A DNA stretch of 64,000 bases from Oribacterium sinus (GTDB taxonomy: Bacteria; Bacillota; Clostridia; Lachnospirales; Lachnospiraceae): the NCBI RefSeq assembly GCF_014202695.1, contig NZ_JACHHH010000014.1, positions 1-64,000 on the forward strand, read 5' to 3'. The translations under genes were made by a program, and so were the position numbers. Positions 33,410 to 41,924 of this stretch are shown here, piece by piece (position 1 is the first letter of the stretch; every line of letters begins with the position of its first letter). The notes beneath the pieces are model-generated. The model had not been told where the DNA came from and ran no database searches. It saw nothing but the letters and a program-made list of their open reading frames with translations.

Positions 33410-34444
33410 TCAGTCCTTCTCCCAGGCCTTCGGAACAAAATACTCCATGAACTTGTGGCTGCAATATTCATCCGTCATGCCGGAAATGTAATCCGCAACA
33501 ATACGGTCTAAAAGGAATTTGGGATCTTCCTTTCCTTCCTCTTCCCCCTTTTTTAGCAGAAAACGATATTCCTCCGCCATTTCCAGAGGGTGCTCCTGAT
33601 AAAAGGAAAATAAGAGTTTCAGCATGCCGTCTACCTTCCACTCCTCTTCCTTGGCCTTACTGCTGGTATAAACATTTTGAAACATCCACTTCCTTAAGCC
33701 CTGCATATTTTCTTCCATCATAGGCTCCATGGAAAGCTTATCCTTCCCCCTGGAGGTAAAGATGACGGAGCGAATCAAAGTGTTTAGTCTCTCTCTTGCG
33801 GTAAAGCCCAGCACCTTCCGATATTCCGCCGGAAGCTCCTCCTCCCGGAAAAGTCCGGCACGGATGCCGTCATCCACATCATGGTTCAGATAGGCAATCT
33901 TATCTGCAAAACGAACAGCCTGCCCCTCTAAAGTCTTGGGTTTTCCTGAGCTTCTATGATTTTGTATTCCGTCCCGAACCTCTTTGCTCAGATTCAGACC
34001 TCTACCATTTTTCTCTAAAATCTCCACAATCCGGATACTTTGGTCCACATGAGAAAAGCCTCCGGAGCATAGCTTGTTTAAGGCCCTCTCTCCGGCATGG
34101 CCAAAGGGAGTATGGCCTAAATCATGGCCTAAGGCAATGGCCTCGGTAAGGTCTTCATTTAAGCGAAGAGCCTTGGCAATGCTTCTGGCAATCTGACTCA
34201 CCTCCAAGGTATGGGTCAGTCTTGTACGATAATGGTCCCCCTCCGGCTGAATAAAGACCTGGGTCTTATGCTTTAGCCGGCGAAAGGCCTTGGAATGTAA
34301 AATCCTGTCTCTATCTCTTTGGAAAATGGTTCGGATATCGTCCTCTTCCTCCGGTAGATCTCTTCCCAAAGAGTCCACGCTACAACAAGCAAAGGGAGAG
34401 AGAATCTCCTTTTCCATTTTCTCCATTTCTTCTCGAATATTCAT
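33410..34444 (-). CDS. dGTPase-like HD hydrolase
   Basis: A 344-residue HD-domain deoxynucleoside triphosphate triphosphohydrolase (Dgt family), degrading dNTPs to nucleoside and tripolyphosphate. Motifs: RRLKHKTQV, RTRLTHTLEVSQIARSIA, ALGHDLGHTPFGHAGE (metal HD), and ADKIAYLNHDVDDGIRAG. Start at 34444 (MNIREEM), supported by GGAGG and AGGAG just upstream. Its position in front of dnaG is conserved in Clostridia. Confidence 0.93.
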   Translation of the reverse strand: MNIREEMEKMEKEILSPFACCSVDSLGRDLPEEEDDIRTIFQRDRDRILHSKAFRRLKHKTQVFIQPEGDHYRTRLTHTLEVSQIARSIAKALRLNEDLTEAIALGHDLGHTPFGHAGERALNKLCSGGFSHVDQSIRIVEILEKNGRGLNLSKEVRDGIQNHRSSGKPKTLEGQAVRFADKIAYLNHDVDDGIRAGLFREEELPAEYRKVLGFTARERLNTLIRSVIFTSRGKDKLSMEPMMEENMQGLRKWMFQNVYTSSKAKEEEWKVDGMLKLLFSFYQEHPLEMAEEYRFLLKKGEEEGKEDPKFLLDRIVADYISGMTDEYCSHKFMEYFVPKAWEKD

Positions 34445-34486
34445 CCTGCTCCTACCTCCCGGATCAAAGCAAAACAACAGTTCCTT

Positions 34487-35839
34487 TTATAATAAGCCCT
34501 GAAACAGGAGAAGTAAAATGAAAATTGGCAAAACAAAACGGAAATAGTTTAAGAGGAAGGCCGGCATTTTCACGCCCTCTCCCTTATTACATTCCTCCAA
34601 ATATCTGGGGAAACCCATGCCCCACTTACTTACACAGAACAGAAGGTAAACTAAAGAACCGATGGGAAGAATCAAATTACTGACAATAAAGTCCTCGGAA
34701 TCCAATACATCTCTACCGCCTATCAGTTTTAAATCCTTCCAAAGGTTATAGCCAAGAATACAGGGAATACTCAAAAGCAGAATCAGAATGCAGTTCACGA
34801 TAACCGCCTTCTTTCTATCCCAGTGGAAATTGTCAATACTGGTGGAAATGAGGTTTTCAAACACCGCAATAACGGTGGAAAAGCTGGCAAAGGTCATAAA
34901 AACAAAGAAGAGGGTTCCCCAGATTCTTCCTCCCGCCATGTGCATAAATACTCTGGGCAGAGTAAAGAAAATGAGGGGAGGACCTGCATTGGGCTCCACA
35001 TGAAAGCTAAAGCAGGCCGGGAAGATAATTAAACCGGAAAGGATAGCCACAAAGGTGTCCAAAGCACAGATTCTGATTCCCTCTCCTGTTAAGGAATAGT
35101 CCTCAGACATATAGGAGCCGAAAATCTCCATGGCCGCAACCCCTAAAGAAAGGGTGAAAAAGGCCTGATTCATAGCCTGAGAAATCACGTGAAAGAGGCC
35201 AATTTCCTTCACCTTTTCCGGATTGGGGAAGATGTAGAACTTCGCTCCCTCCAGAGCCCCCGGCAGCATCAGGCTATGTACCGCCAAGACAATAATTAAC
35301 AGTAAAAGGCAGGCCATCATAATGGTAGTAATCTTTTCCAGCCCTTTTTGCAATCCTAAAGAGCAAACCAAAAATCCCCCAATAACCGTAATCGCCATAC
35401 ATAGAGTCATTTCCTCTGGACGACTGAGCATGGTTCCAAAAACATTTTCCACCTGAGAGGAATCAATTTTAGAAAAGGTTCCGAAGGCAAATTTAAAGAA
35501 ATAAGAAAGCATCCAACCGGAAACGGTGGTGTAGTACATCATCAAAAGATAACAGCCCAAAATACAAACCCAGCCGTGCAAATGCCACTTGGTACCCTTG
35601 GGCTCCAAAACCTCATAGGCCTTTACCACGGACTTCTTACTGGCTCTCCCCACCGCAAGCTCCATAGTAAGAATGGGAAGACCGATTAAAAGCAAGAAGC
35701 AGAGGTAGAATAGAACAAAGATTCCTCCGCCGTTTTGTCCTACCAGATAGGGAAACTTCCAAACGTTACCGATTCCGATGGCACAGCCCGCACTCACCAA
35801 AATAAAGCCGATTCGTGACTTAAAACTTTCTCTTTTCAT
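34487..35839 (-). CDS. NSS-family sodium-dependent transporter
   Basis: A 450-residue neurotransmitter:sodium symporter homologue (LeuT fold) that imports amino acids or related compounds with sodium. The first helix carries the sodium-binding signature GNVWKFPYLVGQNGGG. About 11-12 hydrophobic segments follow, as in bacterial NSS proteins. Substrate cannot be told from sequence. Ribosome site AGGAAGGG precedes ATG; the gene ends 42 bp before dgt and may lead that operon. Confidence 0.92.
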   Translation of the reverse strand: MKRESFKSRIGFILVSAGCAIGIGNVWKFPYLVGQNGGGIFVLFYLCFLLLIGLPILTMELAVGRASKKSVVKAYEVLEPKGTKWHLHGWVCILGCYLLMMYYTTVSGWMLSYFFKFAFGTFSKIDSSQVENVFGTMLSRPEEMTLCMAITVIGGFLVCSLGLQKGLEKITTIMMACLLLLIIVLAVHSLMLPGALEGAKFYIFPNPEKVKEIGLFHVISQAMNQAFFTLSLGVAAMEIFGSYMSEDYSLTGEGIRICALDTFVAILSGLIIFPACFSFHVEPNAGPPLIFFTLPRVFMHMAGGRIWGTLFFVFMTFASFSTVIAVFENLISTSIDNFHWDRKKAVIVNCILILLLSIPCILGYNLWKDLKLIGGRDVLDSEDFIVSNLILPIGSLVYLLFCVSKWGMGFPRYLEECNKGEGVKMPAFLLNYFRFVLPIFILLLLFQGLL

Positions 35840-35866
35840 TTTTACCCTTCCTACATAAGAACAGGA

Positions 35867-35884
35867 GATGCCTAGGCATCTCCC
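35867..35884 (-). terminator. Short hairpin downstream of tRNA-Pro
   Basis: GGAGATGCC and GGCATCTCC form a near-loopless palindrome (centre TA at most) between tRNA-Pro and the NSS gene. It could process or terminate the tRNA transcript. Confidence 0.45.
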
Positions 35885-35899
35885 ACTCGTTGCTTACAG

Positions 35900-35973
35900 T
35901 CGATGCGACTGGATTCGAACCAGCGACCTCTGCGTCCCGAACGCAGCGCTCTACCAAGCTGAGCCACGCATCG
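35900..35973 (-). tRNA. tRNA-Pro (anticodon CGG)
   Basis: 74 nt. Acceptor stem CGATGCG/CGCATCG is perfect with discriminator A. D arm GCTC/GAGC, anticodon stem CTGCG/CGCAG with loop TTCGGGA (anticodon CGG), T arm with loop TTCGAAT. It starts with C, usual for tRNA-Pro. CCA is not encoded. Confidence 0.95.
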
Positions 35974-35997
35974 CTCTAAATATATAGAACAAAGGAG

Positions 35998-36027
35998 ATT
36001 ATACGCTTTTCTCCTTTGTTCTGTCAA
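35998..36027 (-). promoter_or_regulatory. Promoter of tRNA-Pro with embedded palindrome
   Basis: On minus TTGACA (36022-36027), 18-bp spacer, TATAAT (35998-36003). The perfect 13-bp inverted repeat AGAACAAAGGAGA (35986-35998) with its mirror (36010-36022) brackets the -10 box. Confidence 0.8.
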
Positions 36028-36181
36028 TTATTTTCTGTCTATAAAGCTAAAAATTTCTGTCATGAAAGTCAAAATTTGCAAATTCTAATTATAATTAGAG
36101 TGAGATCGGAAGTTAACTCTTTAATATCATTCAAGACTTGATGCAAGTATAAACTTTCCAGATTTTCCATCTTAACATATA

Positions 36182-36769
36182 TTATGAGTATTTACGTACA
36201 TCTCGAATCGAGTTTAATTCTATATTTTTCTTCATAGCCAGTCTTTCTCCATTGTGAAATACTGCATAATACGAATCTATGATAGTTGAACCATTAGCTT
36301 CCAAACAGGTGACCTCAACTATGTAATAATCATCAAATTTAGTTACTTGGATATCAATTTTGCCATCAACACTAAGTTCCATTTTTTTTATTTGCTCAGT
36401 TAAAATATCTGTATCATAAAAACCATCGTTAAACTCAGATATTTCATACTCCCAATCCGACGGATCTTTCGATCTGGCGTTAACCTCAAAGTTGTAATAT
36501 TTTTCCCATACAAAGCTATAATGATTGTCTTCAGCGTATATTAAATTCTTATACCTTATTTCCGGGATTTTTTTTACACCATCATCATCAATTGCAAAAT
36601 ATGTAGTATCAAACGCCAGTATACCGCCAGACCCTGCATTTTCTAATAAGTATTTAGGTGGATGTTTATAATCACCATACATGTTTAGCAGTATGGAAAA
36701 ACTATTAATTAATGAAATAATAAAAAATAGCAAAAAAACAAAAAATACAATCCTTCGAATTAATCTCAT
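36182..36769 (-). CDS. Membrane-anchored hypothetical protein
   Basis: A 195-residue protein. Residues about 5-28 are one hydrophobic segment after basic residues (MRLIRRIVFF), so it is an N-terminally anchored or exported protein. The rest is a charged, Tyr-rich extracytoplasmic domain with no motif I recognise. Ribosome site GGAGGATG precedes ATG by 9 bp. It is strongly AT-rich compared with the housekeeping genes and lies alone, consistent with an accessory region. No function assigned. Confidence 0.7.
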   Translation of the reverse strand: MRLIRRIVFFVFLLFFIISLINSFSILLNMYGDYKHPPKYLLENAGSGGILAFDTTYFAIDDDGVKKIPEIRYKNLIYAEDNHYSFVWEKYYNFEVNARSKDPSDWEYEISEFNDGFYDTDILTEQIKKMELSVDGKIDIQVTKFDDYYIVEVTCLEANGSTIIDSYYAVFHNGERLAMKKNIELNSIRDVRKYS

Positions 36770-36914
36770 GCAGATACATCCTCCTCACTGACTTTATCAT
36801 GCTTGTTCCAGCGTAAAAATGCACCGGCTATATCCTTGTCGTGATACGCCTATACATCCACCAGAAACAACAAAGTATTCCCATACATTTTAAGAGAGGA
36901 AATATTTCATACTG

Positions 36915-38789
36915 CTACTTCTTTTGTACTGCTCCATTCACTATCCATCTTCCTTCCAAATCCACTGTAAAGCCGTCAGGAGTGGTGCTGTTTCTATAAA
37001 GAGCTCCTTCATTCTGTCCTTGCGGGTCTAAGTAGTAGCAGTTTCCGTCAATCCACTGCCAACCGGTGAGCATTCTACCCTTCCAGCCGTCAGAGTTTGG
37101 GAAGAGGTAGTATTTACTGCCGTTCACCTCTACCCAGCCTGTAGCCATATAGCCGGAATCCAAGAAATAGTACCAGTAGGACTTTCCGTTATAGGCTTCA
37201 TAGCCCCAGCTGTTCTTCGGATAGCTTCCGTCCGGTCTTTTGTACCACCAGCCCTTTTCATCCTGCATCCACTGTCCTCCGGATAAAGAACGATCTACGC
37301 CAAGTACCTGTCCGGTAAAGCTAGTGCTGACCTTAAAGCTTCCGGAACCACCACCGGAACTTCCCCCTGAGCCGCCGGAGCCGGAGGAACTGCCCCCTGA
37401 GCCGCCTGAGCTTCCGGAATTTCCGGAGCTATTATTGGAATATTTGGTTTTTTCTTTTACATCAAATTTTGGAGAAGTAAGTTTCGTCGAAGGAGTCAGA
37501 GCATACTCTGGAACCACAGGAGTATTGGTATATAGCTCATTATTCACATAGAACTCAGTTCCATTGCCATAGTCATCATCTGTTCCCATAGTCAAAAATC
37601 TATAGTTTTCGACTTTATAGTTTGGTCTAAATAAATATTTAATCTGATATCTGCCTACCGTAAATGCTTTACTCTCAGATATATCGGAAATGTCTCCTAA
37701 CGTTCCATCTTCCATTTTATGGCTGATTAAAAACATCTGAAATTGATTTAAGTTATTTGGAAATTCTTTATACGCGTTCATAGCATACGGCTCAATCCCA
37801 GGTCTTTGCTCCGTTCCATCTGGCAGTACAATTTTATCTAATGTGAGTGTTACTCTCTTCATTAAATCCCCTACATGAACATTATGAATATCAAAGCTGG
37901 ACTTTAGATAGACCTTACTAATTACCTTTTGTGCCTCTACAGTAAATTCTCTACTTTTGAAAAGATATTTTCTTCCTCTGCTACTATCTCCTTCCAAAAC
38001 ACTATCAAATTCAAGAAATCTTGATTGATTATCTACATTATATGCAAAGCTTGAATTTATAAAAACTGATGATACCTGCATAGTTTCACCATAATTTTTA
38101 TCTCCTGTCATAAGATATAAAGGAGAATTTTTCTCTATCTCTAAAATATACTTATAACGATATACACCGGGAGTATAGTAATCCAAGCTATATACATCCC
38201 ATTGACCATTTCTTTTTTTCTCCACGATTCTATTTGGCTGTATGCTTAAGGGTTGGGGATTTTCCCCCTTATCAGATAAGCTTAATGAAATAGCCTTGAC
38301 CTTTAAAGCTCTATCTCTAATAACTTTCATGTGGTCTCTAGCCGCTATATCCGGAATTTCAAATGCTGTAGTTACAGATAAAATTCTGTTTCTTCTGTCT
38401 TCCTTTTCTTCCTCCTCACTAGCATAGCGGGGGGTATCTGCTAAGGCTCTTCTGCTTCTGCTTAATGTAGTGAGAGTCTCTTCTGCCGCTCTGTCCGTTC
38501 CACCTAAGTCTTCTGTAGCAAAGGAGGAGCCCTCTTCTGCCTCTTCCTTTTCCTTATCAGAGGCTTCCATTTCCTCTACAGCTGAAGATTCTTTCTTGCT
38601 GTCTTTCTTTGCATCTTCCTCTGTGACGGTCTCAGTATTGGAAGCTGTTTCTTCTACATTTTTCTCTTCTAAAGTGCCTGTCTGAAGGCTTTCTTCCTGC
38701 TCTAAAGGAAGAGCATAGGCGAGGGTGCTACTCGCCCCCACTCCCAATACAAAGCTAAGCCCTAAAGCCAGCATATTTTTTCTTCTCAT
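36915..38789 (-). CDS. Secreted protein with C-terminal wall-binding repeats
   Basis: A 624-residue exported protein. A signal peptide (residues 1-26, ending AYA) is followed by an acidic Glu/Ser/Thr-rich region (about 30-135), a ~300-residue ectodomain without known motif, a Gly/Ser linker, and choline-binding-type repeats. The repeats include GWWYKRPDGSYPKNSW, YWYYFLDSGYMATGWVEV, KYYLFPNSDG and GWQWIDGNCYYLDPQG. These anchor proteins to wall polymers. It is probably a surface adhesin or wall-modifying protein; no catalytic motif was seen. Confidence 0.82.
   Translation of the reverse strand: MRRKNMLALGLSFVLGVGASSTLAYALPLEQEESLQTGTLEEKNVEETASNTETVTEEDAKKDSKKESSAVEEMEASDKEKEEAEEGSSFATEDLGGTDRAAEETLTTLSRSRRALADTPRYASEEEEKEDRRNRILSVTTAFEIPDIAARDHMKVIRDRALKVKAISLSLSDKGENPQPLSIQPNRIVEKKRNGQWDVYSLDYYTPGVYRYKYILEIEKNSPLYLMTGDKNYGETMQVSSVFINSSFAYNVDNQSRFLEFDSVLEGDSSRGRKYLFKSREFTVEAQKVISKVYLKSSFDIHNVHVGDLMKRVTLTLDKIVLPDGTEQRPGIEPYAMNAYKEFPNNLNQFQMFLISHKMEDGTLGDISDISESKAFTVGRYQIKYLFRPNYKVENYRFLTMGTDDDYGNGTEFYVNNELYTNTPVVPEYALTPSTKLTSPKFDVKEKTKYSNNSSGNSGSSGGSGGSSSGSGGSGGSSGGGSGSFKVSTSFTGQVLGVDRSLSGGQWMQDEKGWWYKRPDGSYPKNSWGYEAYNGKSYWYYFLDSGYMATGWVEVNGSKYYLFPNSDGWKGRMLTGWQWIDGNCYYLDPQGQNEGALYRNSTTPDGFTVDLEGRWIVNGAVQKK
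37353..37437 (-). repeat. Gly/Ser-coding linker repeat
   Basis: About 25 consecutive Gly/Ser codons of low complexity separate the ectodomain from the wall-binding repeats. Such tracts are prone to length change. Confidence 0.7.
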
Positions 38790-38940
38790 CTCTATCGTCC
38801 TTTCTTATTTCTTGCCATTTCACGATATAAAATTATACTATATTTTAGATTTTTTTCTAATTATTTTCCGCAAATTAAAATGTTTTTTTAAGCTCCCATA
38901 CCTTATCTATTTTTCTATTCCATTTTTTGCGCAAAAAAAA

Positions 38941-38971
38941 TAATGCCTAAGATCTTTTCATTAAAGCATTA
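38941..38971 (-). terminator. Second hairpin after the small membrane gene
   Basis: TAATGC and GCATTA arms around a 19-nt loop, followed on minus by eight T residues, directly after the stronger hairpin at 38975-39023. A tandem terminator. Confidence 0.55.
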
Positions 38972-38974
38972 CAT

Positions 38975-39023
38975 AAAAAAATGGATTTCCAATTATACTT
39001 CGTTAAAATTAGAAATCCATTTT
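38975..39023 (-). terminator. Terminator of the 39 kb membrane gene
   Basis: AAAAATGGATTTCCAATT pairs with AATTAGAAATCCATTTT (one mismatch), with a T-run on minus. Confidence 0.8.
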
Positions 39024-39042
39024 AGTATTATACTGTGAAAGC

Positions 39043-39420
39043 TTACTCTGATTTGTTCAAAAGATAAGCAAAAAATATCCCCCCAACAGTTCCAATAAAT
39101 TGTTGAAAGAAATAATACAGAATCCAAAAATGAGATAGTTGATTGATCCATTTTTGCCCTATAAAATAAACAATACTAATCATGCCTATGGTAAAAACAT
39201 AAATTGCCACTTTCTGTTTTCCGGATATCTTTTGATGAGATAGACTCTCATAAAAGGATAAAGAAAGCACCGAAGAAAAAGAGATAAGCCATAAGCTATA
39301 ATTAAATTCACTTAAAAGGAGCATAAGTAATAGAGAAAGTAAAGCATTGAGTACAAAGTAATTTACTTGCCCTATTGTAAAACGATTTCTTAAACCCATG
39401 AATCTTTTGTTATTCTGCAT
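39043..39420 (-). CDS. Small four-helix membrane protein
   Basis: About 125 residues with roughly four hydrophobic segments (about 20-40, 45-60, 70-90, 100-120) and a basic N-terminus. No motif recognised. The ATG at 39420 has GAGGTG 12 bp upstream; an in-frame GTG at 39435 is the alternative. It resembles, in size and topology only, the next gene upstream. AT-rich accessory region. Confidence 0.55.
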   Translation of the reverse strand: MQNNKRFMGLRNRFTIGQVNYFVLNALLSLLLMLLLSEFNYSLWLISFSSVLSLSFYESLSHQKISGKQKVAIYVFTIGMISIVYFIGQKWINQLSHFWILYYFFQQFIGTVGGIFFAYLLNKSE

Positions 39421-39523
39421 AATTATTATTTTCACCTCTATAAATACAAGTTAGAAAAATAGATTTCAAGACTATTAACAGACACTTTTTTAGCGTTTTC
39501 ATTTTGTTGTTGTAAACAGAAGA

Positions 39524-39913
39524 CTAAACTATTGCCACATTTTTTAAACGTCTATATCCTCTGATCATTAGTTTACTTGCTAAAATGGACGATACCCATA
39601 TCAATATAAAGCAAAAAATGTCTCCAAAAAAGGCCATAGTATTATCTTTCCAAGTATTGGGAGTATAAGACATGAATAAATGCTCAACACTCATGGAAAG
39701 AAATACCACCAGTAAAAGGTAGAGAAAAATATTAAATTTCTTTTTGCTAGTACCACTTGTAATCATAGCAAAAAAAACATATAGCCACGAATAAATAACA
39801 ACGCTGAATATCATGCGCATATCCTGTGCGTCTGTAAATAAAAGTCTCCGCATGAGGAGATAAAGACTCCCAAAACATAACCATAAAGAAATTAAGCGCA
39901 AATAAATTTTCAT
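39524..39913 (-). CDS. Small four-helix membrane protein
   Basis: About 129 residues with four predicted membrane helices; short loops such as MSYTPNTWKD between helices 3 and 4 and a basic C-terminus (RGYRRLKN). The size and topology recall DUF3021-like proteins but I cannot confirm this. Start at 39913 (MKIYLRL), with AGAGAGG about 12 bp before; a TTG lies further upstream. AT-rich, about 100 bp from its neighbour. Confidence 0.5.
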   Translation of the reverse strand: MKIYLRLISLWLCFGSLYLLMRRLLFTDAQDMRMIFSVVIYSWLYVFFAMITSGTSKKKFNIFLYLLLVVFLSMSVEHLFMSYTPNTWKDNTMAFFGDIFCFILIWVSSILASKLMIRGYRRLKNVAIV

Positions 39914-40118
39914 TTTTCTACATGCCTCTCTCTTCAATACCTTATTGCATATAATTAAATTTTAATTCTTATATCACGGTGTTTTATTACCGTCAAGCCT
40001 TATTAGATAATTTTTTTATATAAAATGTAGGATGATTTTTTTGTATACTTTAACAATTATTCCTTTTCTATTTTCGTAAAAGATCACAGCTAAGGACTTT
40101 TATTTCAAGCATTGCATT

Positions 40119-40150
40119 AAAAAAAATCCCCCTCTCCAAGGGAGAAGGGG
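40119..40150 (-). terminator. Terminator of the rsmD-coaD operon
   Basis: CCCCCTCTCC and GGAGAAGGGG with a 3-nt loop and eight T residues on minus. Nearly the same sequence as the rnpB terminator. Confidence 0.85.
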
Positions 40151-40189
40151 AACTTTCTATAAATCTTCTTATTCGTTTTTAAACTATTT

Positions 40190-40747
40190 TTAGCCCTGCT
40201 TCTGCTCCGGAATGGCCTTTGCCAGAGCAAAACGGTTGGACTGCACGATGGAACGGGAATCCTGTAAGGAGGACTTTAAGCCGCTCAGATGCTCCTCTGC
40301 GGTGTCCAGAGAACGGGTAATAATGGTTTCCAGGCTTGCCAGCATCTCATCTGTGTAGCGAATGGCATTGCTGCGAATCTGGTCAGCATCCGCCACCGCA
40401 TTGTTTACAATACCGTCTGCCTGCTTCTGAGCGTCCTGCAAAAGAGCATTAGCCTTCTCATAAGCCTTCTGCATGATTTCATTGTCGGAAACCATCTCCT
40501 CGGTCTGGGTTCTAGCATCATTTAACATCATATCTGCCTGAGCCTTCGCATCAGCCAGAATAGCATCCTGCTGGGAAATAATCTTCTGATACTTCTTAAT
40601 CTCCTCAGGAACCCGAAGGCGAAGCTCCACTAAAAGCTCCTCCATCTCTTCCTTATTCACTAAAATCTTCGTATTGGACAAAGGCTGATACTTACAACTA
40701 TCAATGTACTCCTCAATTTCTCCAATCAACTGCTCAATTCTGCTCAT
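40190..40747 (-). CDS. Coiled-coil protein, DivIVA/ATP-synthase-b-like repeats
   Basis: A 185-residue soluble protein, almost all helical. The core (about 55-135) is an alanine-rich coiled coil with an 11-residue-like pattern ([41 protein letters not shown]). Such proteins in Firmicutes are often annotated as DivIVA-like or ATPase. Its start overlaps the coaD stop, so it belongs to the rsmD-coaD operon. Function unknown; a cell-division or envelope role is possible but not shown. Confidence 0.7.
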   Translation of the reverse strand: MSRIEQLIGEIEEYIDSCKYQPLSNTKILVNKEEMEELLVELRLRVPEEIKKYQKIISQQDAILADAKAQADMMLNDARTQTEEMVSDNEIMQKAYEKANALLQDAQKQADGIVNNAVADADQIRSNAIRYTDEMLASLETIITRSLDTAEEHLSGLKSSLQDSRSIVQSNRFALAKAIPEQKQG

Positions 40748-41244
40748 ATCCCCCTCCGCCTCTCTTGTTCATCAAATTTTTTCTTCATAGCCTCTTCCAC
40801 ATCTTTCGGAACAAAGGCTGATATATCACCATGAAAGGATGCAATCTCCTTAACAGTACTGGAACTTAAATACGAATATTTCAAGCTGGTGGCAAGGAAA
40901 ATGGTGTCCACTTCCTCCGCAATCACCTTATTGGTCTGGGCCAGCTGCAACTCAAACTCGAAGTCCGTTACCGCCCGCAGACCTCGAACAATGATATTGG
41001 CATGGACTTTTTTTGCATAATCCACTGTTAAACCGGTGAAGCTATGCACTTCCACATTGTCCCATTTCTTCGTATGTTCAGAAATCATTCTAACACGTTC
41101 TTCCATGGAAAACAACGGCGTCTTCTGCCTGTTTTGCAGCACACCCACAATTAATTTATCCACCATTTTTCGGCTTCGTTCAATCACGTCCAAATGCCCG
41201 AAGGTCACGGGATCAAAGGAGCCGGGATACAATCCTATCTTCAT
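40744..41244 (-). CDS. coaD: Phosphopantetheine adenylyltransferase
   Basis: A 166-residue CoaD catalysing the fourth step of coenzyme A synthesis (4'-phosphopantetheine plus ATP to dephospho-CoA). Nucleotide motif [17 protein letters not shown] at the N-terminus, then [19 protein letters not shown] and the C-terminal [16 protein letters not shown]. Length is typical. It overlaps rsmD by 4 bp (ATGA). Confidence 0.96.
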   Translation of the reverse strand: MKIGLYPGSFDPVTFGHLDVIERSRKMVDKLIVGVLQNRQKTPLFSMEERVRMISEHTKKWDNVEVHSFTGLTVDYAKKVHANIIVRGLRAVTDFEFELQLAQTNKVIAEEVDTIFLATSLKYSYLSSSTVKEIASFHGDISAFVPKDVEEAMKKKFDEQERRRGI

Positions 41245-41804
41245 ACAGCCTCCTGTAAACGAAGAAAGATATGCTTATTGGTCTTGTACAGCTTCTCCCG
41301 AAGAATTCGATAGCCTTCCTCTTCCAATTCGGAGAAATCCTCTTCCAGAGCAGTTTCCACCACAAAAACCGTATCCTTCCCTACCATGGAGGACTTTGCC
41401 AGTCTCTGAAGGGCTTCCTTTGCCAAATCCTCGCCGTAGGGGGGATCCAAAAAGACGATACCGAAGTGGTAATCCTTTCCCTCCAGACTTCTTAAAGCGC
41501 TATGGAAATCTCCTCCATACACCAGAGCCTGTTCCTGAAAATGACAACGGGCAATATTTTGCTCTATACAAGCCAAAGCCTTCTTTCCGCTGTCGCAAAA
41601 AACTGCTCTTTTCGCTCCTCTGGACAGGGCTTCAATTCCCAGAGCACCGCTTCCCGCAAAAAGATCCAGAACGTCCTGGTCCACTAAGTCAAATTGTAAA
41701 ATATTAAATAAGGTCTCCTTGATTCGATCCGTGGTGGGACGGGTATCCTTCCCCTCCGGCACCGAAAGCAAAAGCCTTCTGGCTGTACCTGCAATAACTC
41801 TCAT
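41241..41804 (-). CDS. rsmD: 16S rRNA m2G966 methyltransferase
   Basis: A 187-residue RsmD that methylates G966 of 16S rRNA. SAM motif [20 protein letters not shown], catalytic [10 protein letters not shown], and the N-terminal [13 protein letters not shown]. Start at 41804, where AAGGAGAG is 6 bp before ATG. The rsmD-coaD pair is a conserved Firmicutes arrangement. Confidence 0.95.
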   Translation of the reverse strand: MRVIAGTARRLLLSVPEGKDTRPTTDRIKETLFNILQFDLVDQDVLDLFAGSGALGIEALSRGAKRAVFCDSGKKALACIEQNIARCHFQEQALVYGGDFHSALRSLEGKDYHFGIVFLDPPYGEDLAKEALQRLAKSSMVGKDTVFVVETALEEDFSELEEEGYRILREKLYKTNKHIFLRLQEAV

Positions 41805-41924
41805 ACCACTCTCCTTTTCCCTCATATTAAAGCGAAAATGCAGTTCGTTGTAAAGGGATAAAGATTAATTTTTTTCTACAACTTCCGATTTTTATAGCAA
41901 GCTTTCTATTCGAATATTCTTATT

